6,587 bases of DNA from Hyphomicrobiales bacterium (lineage in GTDB: Bacteria > Pseudomonadota > Alphaproteobacteria > Rhizobiales > HXMU1428-3): contig JAJFHW010000341.1 in assembly GCA_021775385.1 (NCBI GenBank), positions 1 to 6,587 on the forward strand, in the 5' to 3' direction. Positions 1 through 6,550 of this stretch are shown here, piece after piece (the stretch's first letter is position 1; each line of letters starts with the position of its first letter). Under the pieces are notes generated by a model. That model did no database searches, had not been told where the DNA came from, and worked only from the letters and a program-made list of their open reading frames with translations. The position numbers and the translations under genes are program-made.

Positions 1-2
1 AA

Positions 3-500
3 GTCCAAAAATATGCAATGGATGTTATCCGGCGCAACACCAAAAATGCTTGGGCTCGTTTAGAATTCGCCAGGCTTGCTTTTGGCGCAGCTGGCTCAGC
101 TGGAACAGATATCCCTTTCAATAAAATTCAAGACTTAGCAAACGCAATTCTTGAGAAAAAACATAAGGTTGAATGGAAAAGCGAGCATGATTTCATGCCA
201 AAAGGCTACGCCAAGTTAATTTTGAACTTGGTTGTGGTAGCTGTTGCTGCCATTCCAAGGGGTGGTATTATTCAATTTGTTGTTTCAGGTGATGTTGAAA
301 AGCCAGAAATTAATATTTCAGCTAAAGGTGATGGTGCGAGATTGCCGGAACGTGTGCCGACTATTCTTAGTGGCGAATCAAAAGAACCAGTCGACGCCTT
401 AGTCATACAGCCCTACTACACATACCGTCTGTTAAAAAATGGCGATTTATCAATTAATCTCGAATTTAACGAGAATGAAGTGAGCTTTTTAGTCTCATAA
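3..500 (+). CDS. chpT: ChpT-like histidine phosphotransferase, 3' portion (5' end outside window)
   Basis: This is the C-terminal part (about 165 residues visible) of a ChpT-family protein, the alphaproteobacterial cytoplasmic phosphotransferase that in Caulobacter relays phosphate from the hybrid kinase CckA to CtrA and CpdR. The visible part starts in the second helix of the dimerisation/phosphotransfer domain (the 'AMDVIRRN' and 'ARLEFARLAFGAAGS' stretches). It continues into the degenerate kinase-like ATPase fold, with 'KLILNLVVVAVAAIPRGG' in place of a true N-box, then 'GARLPE' and the C-terminal 'IQPYYTYRLL' segment. No ATP-binding G boxes are seen, as expected for this family. The frame is open to the left edge (V-Q-K-Y-A before the ATG at 18). 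That ATG is therefore probably internal, because starting there would lose the helix carrying the phospho-accepting histidine. The stop is TAA at 498-500. cheA follows in the same direction. The family call is made by motif recognition, not by a search. Confidence 0.85.
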   Translation, partial: VQKYAMDVIRRNTKNAWARLEFARLAFGAAGSAGTDIPFNKIQDLANAILEKKHKVEWKSEHDFMPKGYAKLILNLVVVAVAAIPRGGIIQFVVSGDVEKPEINISAKGDGARLPERVPTILSGESKEPVDALVIQPYYTYRLLKNGDLSINLEFNENEVSFLVS

Positions 501-555
501 TGGGATAAAAATTAAATTATCTGCATAAACTTGAGAGGTTCACGGCATTTCTTTC

Positions 556-569
556 AGTTAAATTTAACT
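556..569. repeat. Perfect 14-bp AT-rich palindrome upstream of cheA
   Basis: AGTTAAATTTAACT is identical to its own reverse complement over all 14 bases. It lies 91 bases before the cheA start. Perfect dyads of this size in an upstream region are often operators for dimeric regulators, but no regulator can be named. It contains two TTAA blocks two bases apart, which does not match the TTAA-N7-TTAA arrangement of CtrA sites. Chance occurrence in AT-rich DNA is possible. Confidence 0.4.
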
Positions 570-592
570 CTTTCTCTCCAATATCAACTTTA

Positions 593-614
593 GGGCCAGT
601 GATTCTCTTGGCCC
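593..614 (+). promoter_or_regulatory. GC-rich hairpin in the cheA leader
   Basis: GGGCCA at 593-598 pairs perfectly with TGGCCC at 609-614 around a 10-base loop. It is not followed by a T run, so it is not an intrinsic terminator. It ends 33 bases before the cheA ribosome binding site and would form in the 5' leader of a transcript starting upstream or reading through from chpT. A role in mRNA stability or processing is possible but not shown. Confidence 0.3.
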
Positions 615-647
615 AGGGGTAATTAGAGCTAACAGGGCTTTGGGGAA

Positions 648-652
648 AAGGA
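648..652 (+). promoter_or_regulatory. Ribosome binding site of cheA (decides the start)
   Basis: AAGGA lies eight bases before the ATG at 661, an ideal Shine-Dalgarno spacing. The frame is also open upstream, with a TTG at 640. Using that codon would place this purine tract inside the coding region and add seven residues before the conserved MDDLLSEFLTE opening. The ATG at 661 is therefore chosen. Confidence 0.8.
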
Positions 653-660
653 TACAAGCG

Positions 661-3468
661 ATGGACGATCTCCTGAGCGAATTTCTAACGGAAACAGCTG
701 AAAGTTTAGATGTCGTTGACGTAGAACTCGTAAAATTTGAACAAGAACCAACAAATAGCGGAATTTTAGATAATATCTTTCGTTTGGTACACACAATCAA
801 GGGAACGTGTGGTTTCCTTGGGCTACCAAGACTGGAAGCATTAGCTCACTCAGCTGAGACGCTAATGGGTAAATATAGAGATGGCGCGACCCCAACATCT
901 GAAGGTGTGTCGCTTATTCTTGATACAATTGACCGCTTAAAGGAAATTCTGGAACAATTAGAACAAGAAGGATCAGAGCCTGAAGGTGCTGATTCTGATC
1001 TAATTGAAAAACTTGATGCAACGTCTGCAGAAGCCATGAAGATTATGAATGGCGAAAGCGATGAAGCGCCAGCTGAGGCGCCAGTTGCACCAGCAGCAGC
1101 GCCTGTTCTCCAAGAACAAAAACTTGAGGTGAAACCCGGCGAAGTTTCACTGGAAGACCTAGAAGCTGCTTTCCAATCAGCCCCAGGCCCCGATGATTTT
1201 GGAGCTGAGCCAGCTTCATCAATTGATGAAGCTCCAGCAGCTGTTGTAGAGCCTGAACCACCAGTACCCGCCGAAGCTCCGCCTGTGGCAAAAGCCCCAG
1301 CCGCACCAGCAGCCAAACCAGCTACCGCTCAAAAAGATGACGCAAAACCAAAAGAAGGTGGTGCCGTAAAAGCGCAAACCATTCGTGTAAATGTTGAAAC
1401 ATTAGAACAGCTTATGACTATGGTTTCAGAGCTTGTGCTAACAAGAAACCAACTTTTAGAAATGGTTCGTCGCCTCGATGATAGTGAGTTTAAAGTACCT
1501 CTGCAGCGCTTGTCGAACGTAACGGCAGAATTGCAAGAAGGGGTAATGAAAACCCGCATGCAACCAATTGGTAATGCATGGCAAAAGCTTCCGAGAATTA
1601 TCCGCGATCTTTCCAAGGAATTGGATAAAAAGATTAACCTTGAGATGATTGGTGCTGAAACAGAACTTGACCGCCAAGTGTTAGAGCAAATTAAAGACCC
1701 TCTAACACACATGGTTCGCAATTCAGCTGATCATGGTTTGGAAACAACCGAAGGGCGCATCGCTGCTGGTAAATCAGAAGAGGGCAATGTCACTCTTAGT
1801 GCGTATCACGAAGGTGGCCATATCATCATTAAAATTGCAGATGATGGCCAAGGTCTACCAACAGAAAAAATTAAAGCAAAAGTAATTGCTAACGGTATAG
1901 CTACCGAAGCAGAACTTGAAGAAATGTCAGAAAATCAAATTCATAAATTGATTTTCCACGCAGGTCTATCGACAGCTGAAAAAGTCACAAACGTATCAGG
2001 TCGCGGTGTTGGTATGGACGTTGTTCGCACCAATATTGAATTAATCGGTGGTACCGTAGATCTAGTCTCAGTAGCTGGTGAAGGGTCAACCTTCATGATT
2101 AAAATTCCACTCACATTGGCAATTGTATCAGCCTTGATCGTGGAATCCAGCGGACAAAAATTTGCTATTCCTCAATTAGCTGTTCTTGAATTAGTTAAGT
2201 CAAATGCAAATGCGGAGCACCGCATTGAAATGATTAATGACAGTCCTGTGTTGAGATTGCGCAACAAATTGTTGCCGGTAATTAGCATGAGCAAATTACT
2301 AGGGAATGATCCTATCGCAAAAATCCTTGAAGAAGGAGATGACGGTACAGCAGCTGAAGCTGCCGCTGGAGATCAAAACGTATTTGTTGTCGTTGTACAG
2401 GTAGGCGGTCAAACATTCGGCATTGTCGTCGATGCGGTCTTCCATACGGAAGAAATCGTGGTCAAGCCAATGTCAACAATGTTGCGAGAAATCACAATGT
2501 TTTCAGGTAATACGATTTTAGGTGACGGTAGCGTGATCCTAATTGTTGACCCGAACGGTATTGCTCAAGCTGTTGCTAAAGATCATGGTGGCGGTCAAGA
2601 AAGTACACATGTAGATGCAGCTGAAGCTGGAGACTTGATTGGCAACGATGAAAAAACAGCACTGTTGGTCTTTAAATCTGGATCAGATGACCTGAAAGCA
2701 GTGCCTCTATCATTGGTTACAAGACTTGAAGAAGTTGATGTTGCAGATATTGAAAGATCAAACAACAGAGATCTGGTTCAATATCGCGGAAAACTAATGC
2801 CGCTGATCTACATCGATGATAATCTAACTCATAAAGATGAAGGCCTTCAGCCAATATTGGTTTTTGCTGATGAAACTCATTCTATGGGCCTTGTTGTTGA
2901 TGAGATCGTGGATATTGTTGAAGATCGCCTTACAATTGAAATCTCATCTGAGAAAAATGGTATTGTTGGCTCTGCAGTAATTAAAGGGAAAGCAACTGAA
3001 GTGATCGACGTTGGTTACTACTTGCCAAAAGCCTTTGATGACTGGTTAGAAAAACGCGATATACCAAATCCGGTTCAACGTGAATTGAAACTATTATTAG
3101 TTGATGACAGTGCCTTCTTCCGCAATCTGTTGTCTCCATTGCTAGCATCTGCTGGATACAGAGTAACTATGGTTGAATCAGCCACAGAAGCTCTGCGATT
3201 AAAAGATAAGGGCGAGCACTTTGATGTCATTGTATCAGATATTGAAATGCCTGAAATGGATGGCATTACTTTTGCCGGAGTTCTTAAAGGTGACAGTCAA
3301 TGGGGTGCAACTCCTATCATCGCTCTCTCATCACATACAAATCCTGAAGTGATTGCTAGAGGTCGGGCAGCCGGCTTCAGAGATTATGTAGCCAAATTTG
3401 ACCGCGAAGGTCTAATTGAATCTATCCGCGAATGTAAGCCAGTAAGCGAAAATGAGGCAGCAGCATGA
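661..3468 (+). CDS. cheA: Chemotaxis histidine kinase CheA, hybrid form with tandem CheW-like domains and a receiver
   Basis: This 935-residue kinase is the core of the chemoreceptor array. It autophosphorylates and donates phosphate to CheY and CheB. Domains in order: P1 (about 1-105) with phospho-accepting His44 in HTIKGT; an Ala/Pro/Glu-rich linker (about 131-236) with no recognisable P2; P3 dimerisation helices (about 237-300, 'MVSELVLTRNQLL'); and P4 ATPase. P4 shows an N box at 350-361 (HMVRNSADHGLE), G1 DDGQGL at 394-399, F box around 431-440, G2 GRGVGMD at 447-453 and G3 GEGSTF at 473-478. Two CheW-like (P5-type) domains follow (about 486-640 and 662-797), then a receiver (about 808-925) with acidic D815/D816, phospho-acceptor D860, S890 and K912. 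All kinase motifs look intact. E. coli CheA is about 650 residues; the extra length is the second CheW-like domain and the receiver. The stop overlaps cheW by ATGA. Confidence in function is very high; domain edges are approximate. Confidence 0.97.
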   Translation: MDDLLSEFLTETAESLDVVDVELVKFEQEPTNSGILDNIFRLVHTIKGTCGFLGLPRLEALAHSAETLMGKYRDGATPTSEGVSLILDTIDRLKEILEQLEQEGSEPEGADSDLIEKLDATSAEAMKIMNGESDEAPAEAPVAPAAAPVLQEQKLEVKPGEVSLEDLEAAFQSAPGPDDFGAEPASSIDEAPAAVVEPEPPVPAEAPPVAKAPAAPAAKPATAQKDDAKPKEGGAVKAQTIRVNVETLEQLMTMVSELVLTRNQLLEMVRRLDDSEFKVPLQRLSNVTAELQEGVMKTRMQPIGNAWQKLPRIIRDLSKELDKKINLEMIGAETELDRQVLEQIKDPLTHMVRNSADHGLETTEGRIAAGKSEEGNVTLSAYHEGGHIIIKIADDGQGLPTEKIKAKVIANGIATEAELEEMSENQIHKLIFHAGLSTAEKVTNVSGRGVGMDVVRTNIELIGGTVDLVSVAGEGSTFMIKIPLTLAIVSALIVESSGQKFAIPQLAVLELVKSNANAEHRIEMINDSPVLRLRNKLLPVISMSKLLGNDPIAKILEEGDDGTAAEAAAGDQNVFVVVVQVGGQTFGIVVDAVFHTEEIVVKPMSTMLREITMFSGNTILGDGSVILIVDPNGIAQAVAKDHGGGQESTHVDAAEAGDLIGNDEKTALLVFKSGSDDLKAVPLSLVTRLEEVDVADIERSNNRDLVQYRGKLMPLIYIDDNLTHKDEGLQPILVFADETHSMGLVVDEIVDIVEDRLTIEISSEKNGIVGSAVIKGKATEVIDVGYYLPKAFDDWLEKRDIPNPVQRELKLLLVDDSAFFRNLLSPLLASAGYRVTMVESATEALRLKDKGEHFDVIVSDIEMPEMDGITFAGVLKGDSQWGATPIIALSSHTNPEVIARGRAAGFRDYVAKFDREGLIESIRECKPVSENEAAA

Positions 3469-3944
3469 CTGAAGTGAGTGACGAAAATAATGAAATTGGT
3501 GCAACAAGTGAATTTGTGACAGTGCACATTGATGGCCAACTCTTTGGCTTACCAATTGAACAAGTCGAAGATGTTTTCATGCCAGATGCCATCACAGAAG
3601 TACCACTATCAAACCCTGAGGTTGCCGGTGTTCTAAACTTACGTGGGCGCATCGTAACAGCAATTGACATGCGAAAACGATTAGGTCTCCCACCTCGAAC
3701 TGATGGTGGATCACCAATGGCAGTTGGTATCGAGCATCAACAAGAATCTTATGGTCTGATCATTGATCGGGTCGGAGAAGTTTTACGTTTAGGGCGCAGA
3801 ACTTTTGAGAAAAATCCTGCAAATCTAGATGTTCGATGGAGTTCAATTTCAGCCGGAGTTCATCGTCTGGATGGGAAATTACTCGTTTTATTAGATGTCG
3901 AGCGTATTCTGGATATAACAGGTGAAAAATTAAATGCTGCTTAA
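3465..3944 (+). CDS. cheW: Chemotaxis coupling protein CheW
   Basis: A 159-residue adaptor that joins chemoreceptor tips to the P5 domain of CheA in the cytoplasmic array. It is a single CheW-like SH3-type domain of normal length. Visible features are the opening strands 'FVTVHIDGQLFGLPIEQVEDV' (17-37, split by the family's usual G-x-x-F-G-L pattern), the receptor-binding loop NLRGR at 58-62, 'YGLIIDRVGEV' near 96-106 and the closing 'LDGKLLVLLDVERIL' strand and helix (135-149). It has no signal peptide, membrane segment or fused domain. The start ATG shares four bases with the cheA stop (ATGA), and GAGG at 3454-3457 inside cheA sits seven bases upstream, so translation is probably coupled to cheA. 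That would help keep CheA and CheW in proportion. It stays distinct from the two CheW-like domains inside CheA. Confidence 0.96.
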   Translation: MTEVSDENNEIGATSEFVTVHIDGQLFGLPIEQVEDVFMPDAITEVPLSNPEVAGVLNLRGRIVTAIDMRKRLGLPPRTDGGSPMAVGIEHQQESYGLIIDRVGEVLRLGRRTFEKNPANLDVRWSSISAGVHRLDGKLLVLLDVERILDITGEKLNAA

Positions 3945-3994
3945 GACATTCCGTTAGTGGAGTGAAGTTTAAGGGCAAAAAAGGATAGAAAATA

Positions 3995-4366
3995 ATGAAG
4001 CAGTGCTTGGTTGTAGATGATTCTAGTGTGATTAGAAAAGTTGCACGTAGAATTATGGAAGAAGTAAATTTTGAGGTTTCTGAGGCTCAAAATGGTCAGG
4101 AAGCTCTAGATAAATGCCGCCAAAACTTACCGGATATTATCCTGCTTGATTGGAACATGCCTGTCATGGATGGATTAGAATTCTTGGTAGAATTAAGAAA
4201 AGATCCATGCGGCGAAGCTCCAAAAGTTATTTTCTGTACAACTGAAAATGATATGGATCACATCACTCAAGCCATTTCAGCTGGAGCCAACGAATATATT
4301 ATGAAGCCTTTTGATAAGGAAATCATTATTTCCAAATTAAAGGAAGTTTCGTTGCTAGACGCTTAA
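3995..4366 (+). CDS. cheY: Chemotaxis response regulator CheY
   Basis: A 123-residue stand-alone receiver that takes phosphate from CheA and, by family knowledge, binds the flagellar switch to change rotation. Every active-site position is present: acidic pair D8/D9, phospho-acceptor D52 in DWNMP, T82, and K104 followed by P105. The aromatic switch residue is Y101 (E. coli Y106). DWNMP is identical to the E. coli CheY site, and the 'CTTENDMDHI' loop (81-90) is typical of alphaproteobacterial CheYs. There is no output domain, so a transcription role is unlikely. It starts 50 bases after cheW, with AAGGA at 3981-3985 nine bases upstream of the ATG. This strong independent ribosome binding site suits a protein needed in excess over CheA. 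An alternative role as a phosphate sink cannot be excluded from sequence, but the central operon position favours motor output. Confidence 0.95.
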   Translation: MKQCLVVDDSSVIRKVARRIMEEVNFEVSEAQNGQEALDKCRQNLPDIILLDWNMPVMDGLEFLVELRKDPCGEAPKVIFCTTENDMDHITQAISAGANEYIMKPFDKEIIISKLKEVSLLDA

Positions 4367-4382
4367 ATGGATTGAGGCAAAA

Positions 4383-5579
4383 ATGACGGCTATTGCACAA
4401 AAACTGTCTGAAAGATCAAGCTCTGCTGTCTCTGCGACAAACTCGATCAGAGTTATGGTCGTAGATGATAGCGTAGTCGTAAGAGGGCTGGTCTCTAAAT
4501 GGGTTGACGAAGAAGATGGTCTGGAGTCTGTTGGAAAATGCTCCAATGGCGCTAAAGCAGTTGAAGAAGTGAAAGCTGTAAATCCGGACGTCATCGTTCT
4601 TGATATTGAAATGCCAGTAATGGATGGTTTGGAAGCACTGCCAAAAATCCTCAAATTATGCCCTGAAGTAAAAGTCATTATGGCATCAACTTTAACTCAG
4701 AGAAATGCCGAAATTAGCCTAAAAGCTTTGTCGTTAGGGGCATCAGATTATGTTCCAAAACCAGTAAGCAATAGCGGTGTTACGACATCAGCAGCTTTCA
4801 AAGTTGATCTGATCAACAAGATCAAAGCTTTGGGTTCAACACTTTTAAAAAAGAAAAATAAATTATCTCCCAATCTGTCTACAGCTGACACGTCAAGAGT
4901 TCAGACCTCTAGAGTAAAACAGGCAGTAGCAGAAAAAGTTTCAGCTGGAGCAGGTGCAACAGATGAATACAAATTGCGGGAATTTTCAAAATCACAACCA
5001 AGAATATTGGTCGTTGGTAGTTCCACAGGCGGGCCGCCAGCATTGATTTCTGTTCTTGAACAATTAGCGCCGGTACTAAAACATGTCCCTGTTTTAGTAA
5101 CTCAGCATATGCCAGCTACTTTTACAAAAATATTTGCAGAGCATTTAGGCAGAGCTGCTGGAATACCTTCAGCGGAAGGTGTTGATGGCGAGCAAATCCA
5201 AACAGGTAAAATATATGTAGCACCTGGTGGAAAACATATGATCATGGAGCGCAAAGGAGCGTTTCCCATTATTAGAATAACAGATGGACCTGAAGTGAAT
5301 TTTTGCAAACCAGCTGTCGACCCATTATTTGAATCCGTTGCAAAATGTTATGGACCGGCAACGCTCTCCATTGTTTTGACAGGCATGGGATCTGATGGAG
5401 CAAATGGAGCAAAAATAATAGCAGATGCAGGTGGTTCCGTTATCGCACAAGATGAAGCAACAAGTGTTGTCTGGGGAATGCCTGGAGCAACAGCAAAAAT
5501 CGGCGCATGCAGTGAAGTGCTGCCTTTAAAACAAATCGCGCCGAAGTTAAAACAATTAATCACAGGGCAAGCAAGATGA
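4383..5579 (+). CDS. cheB: Chemotaxis protein-glutamate methylesterase/glutamine deamidase CheB
   Basis: A 398-residue two-domain enzyme that removes methyl groups from receptor glutamates and deamidates receptor glutamines when phosphorylated by CheA, giving negative-feedback adaptation. The N-terminal receiver (about 22-145) has D28/D29, phospho-acceptor D74 in DIEMPVMDG and K126 in PKP. A linker of about 60 residues (roughly 147-205), rich in Lys, Ser and Thr, follows. The C-terminal esterase (about 206-395) has the expected catalytic triad: S214 in GSSTGG, H242 in TQHMP and D338 in GMGSDGA. It is longer than E. coli CheB (about 350 residues) because of the linker and a short Ser-rich N-terminal extension. 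The gene starts 16 bases after cheY with GAGG at 4374-4377 five bases upstream of the ATG, and its TGA overlaps the cheR ATG. Confidence 0.96.
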   Translation: MTAIAQKLSERSSSAVSATNSIRVMVVDDSVVVRGLVSKWVDEEDGLESVGKCSNGAKAVEEVKAVNPDVIVLDIEMPVMDGLEALPKILKLCPEVKVIMASTLTQRNAEISLKALSLGASDYVPKPVSNSGVTTSAAFKVDLINKIKALGSTLLKKKNKLSPNLSTADTSRVQTSRVKQAVAEKVSAGAGATDEYKLREFSKSQPRILVVGSSTGGPPALISVLEQLAPVLKHVPVLVTQHMPATFTKIFAEHLGRAAGIPSAEGVDGEQIQTGKIYVAPGGKHMIMERKGAFPIIRITDGPEVNFCKPAVDPLFESVAKCYGPATLSIVLTGMGSDGANGAKIIADAGGSVIAQDEATSVVWGMPGATAKIGACSEVLPLKQIAPKLKQLITGQAR

Positions 5580-6484
5580 CACCAAGAGATTTTGATTATT
5601 TACGGACATTGCTAAAAAGTGCTTCAGGTTTGGTTTTAACTGATGACAAGCAGTATCTTATTGAATCACGCCTTTTGCCTGTAGCAAAAAAGCTGAAATT
5701 TGAGACTTTAGATGCCATGGTTGCTGAGTTACGTCGCTCAGAGGCTACATCTCTTAAAAACCAAATTGTTGAAGCAATGACCATCAATGAATCATTCTTC
5801 TTCAGAGATAAAACACCATTCGACAATTTTGAGAACATCATGCTGCCAAAACTTTTGGAAGCAAAAAAAGCTCAAAAACACTTACGGATTTGGAGTGCAG
5901 CTGCTTCAACCGGGCAAGAAGCCTATTCATTAAGCATGATAATGCAGGAATATGCAGCTGAACTAGAAGGTTGGCGCATCGAAATCATTGGCACAGACCT
6001 CTGCTCTGAAGCATTAGAGAAAGCCAAGGCTGGTATCTACAGTCAGTTCGAAGTTCAACGCGGCATGCCAGTTAAATATTTGGTTAAAAACTTTAAGCAA
6101 GTCGGTAGCATGTGGCAGGTGAATTCAAAAATCAAATCGTCTGTGCAATATCGTCAATTTAATTTGCTGAACAGCTTTAACCTTCTTGGGCGCTTTGATA
6201 TTATTTTCTGCCGAAATGTTTTGATCTATTTCGATAAGGAAACAAAGTCAGATATCATTGAGAGAATGGGAAAACAAACAAATCCAAATTGTTATTTGGT
6301 GCTTGGAGCATCAGAAACATTGGTTGGCCTAAACGATAGTTTTGGCACTGTTTCTGATGCAAGAGGTCTATATCAAATTAAAGATCAGGCCGGCAACAAA
6401 CCAGCAAGTACATTAACAAAACCTGTTAGCTCTACCCCGTTAGCAAAAACCGGAACAACAGGACGAACAACCTTTACTCGCTAA
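5576..6484 (+). CDS. cheR: Chemotaxis protein-glutamate methyltransferase CheR
   Basis: A 302-residue S-adenosylmethionine-dependent enzyme that methylates glutamates on chemoreceptors, opposing CheB. The N-terminal helical domain (about 1-75) ends in the family hallmark NESFFFRD (71-78). The Rossmann-like methyltransferase domain carries the SAM-binding 'IWSAAASTGQEAYSL' (105-119, with SAAAS where SAACS is usual), 'IIGTDL' (137-142) whose Asp is the expected SAM-ribose contact, and 'FDIIFCRNVLIYFD' (207-220). The last 33 or so residues are a Thr/Lys/Pro/Ser-rich tail with no recognised domain. The start ATG overlaps the cheB stop (ATGA), with AGGG at 5564-5567 eight bases upstream, indicating coupled synthesis of the two adaptation enzymes. 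It is the last gene of the operon, and a strong terminator follows the TAA. Confidence 0.96.
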   Translation: MTPRDFDYLRTLLKSASGLVLTDDKQYLIESRLLPVAKKLKFETLDAMVAELRRSEATSLKNQIVEAMTINESFFFRDKTPFDNFENIMLPKLLEAKKAQKHLRIWSAAASTGQEAYSLSMIMQEYAAELEGWRIEIIGTDLCSEALEKAKAGIYSQFEVQRGMPVKYLVKNFKQVGSMWQVNSKIKSSVQYRQFNLLNSFNLLGRFDIIFCRNVLIYFDKETKSDIIERMGKQTNPNCYLVLGASETLVGLNDSFGTVSDARGLYQIKDQAGNKPASTLTKPVSSTPLAKTGTTGRTTFTR

Positions 6485-6517
6485 TTGCAATAAGGTTTTC
6501 AATAAAAAAATTACATG

Positions 6518-6550
6518 AAAATGGCGCTGAAACACAGCGCCATTTTTTTT
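6518..6550 (+). terminator. Rho-independent terminator after cheR
   Basis: ATGGCGCTG at 6521-6529 pairs perfectly with CAGCGCCAT at 6535-6543 around the five-base loop AAACA. The stem can extend by three A:T pairs (6518-6520 with 6544-6546). An eight-base T run covers 6543-6550. This is a textbook intrinsic terminator 34 bases past the cheR stop and marks the end of the che transcript. On the opposite strand the stem is followed only by TTTT and then mixed sequence, so termination in that direction would be weaker. Confidence 0.93.

Larger units (their letters stand above)
501..660 (+). other. chpT-cheA intergenic leader
   Basis: These 160 bases have no convincing gene. The left half is A/T-rich. 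The region contains a perfect 14-base palindrome (556-569), a six-base-pair GC-rich hairpin (593-598 with 609-614) and the cheA ribosome binding site (648-652). No intrinsic terminator follows chpT, since neither inverted repeat is followed by a T run, so read-through from chpT into cheA is possible. A TTGAGA at 531-536 resembles a -35 box, but no matching -10 lies at normal spacing, so I do not call a promoter. It is the longest non-coding stretch in the window and the likeliest place for operon control, by position only. Confidence 0.6.

Noticed and set aside
18..20. ATG at 18 as the true start of the chpT-like gene
   Set aside because: The frame stays open to the window edge and the residues before it (V-Q-K-Y-A) continue the family helix; starting here would remove the histidine-bearing helix.
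531..563. Possible sigma-70 promoter with TTGAGA at 531 and TTAAAT at 558
   Set aside because: The spacing is 21 bases, too long, and no better -10 lies at 16-18 bases.
512..569. Possible CtrA binding site (TTAA blocks at 512, 558 and 564)
   Set aside because: No pair shows the TTAA-N7-TTAA spacing; in AT-rich DNA isolated TTAA blocks are expected by chance.
640..660. TTG at 640 as the start of cheA, giving a protein seven residues longer
   Set aside because: The AAGGA at 648-652 is ideally placed for the ATG at 661, and CheA proteins commonly open with MDDLL-type sequence; the TTG has no comparable ribosome binding site.
564..800. Minus-strand open frame of 78 codons covering the leader and the 5' end of cheA
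   Set aside because: It overlaps the conserved CheA P1 coding region, resembles no family I recognise, and its translation looks like random antisense sequence.
846..1316. Open frame of 156 codons on the minus strand within cheA
   Set aside because: It is the antisense shadow of the Ala/Pro-rich linker, with Ser/Ala/Gly low complexity and no domain; cheA is certain on the + strand.
2644..3045. Second CheW-like region in cheA as a sign of a broken or fused separate cheW gene
   Set aside because: The reading frame is continuous, the domain is complete, and a full stand-alone cheW follows; this is a built-in domain, not a frameshifted gene.
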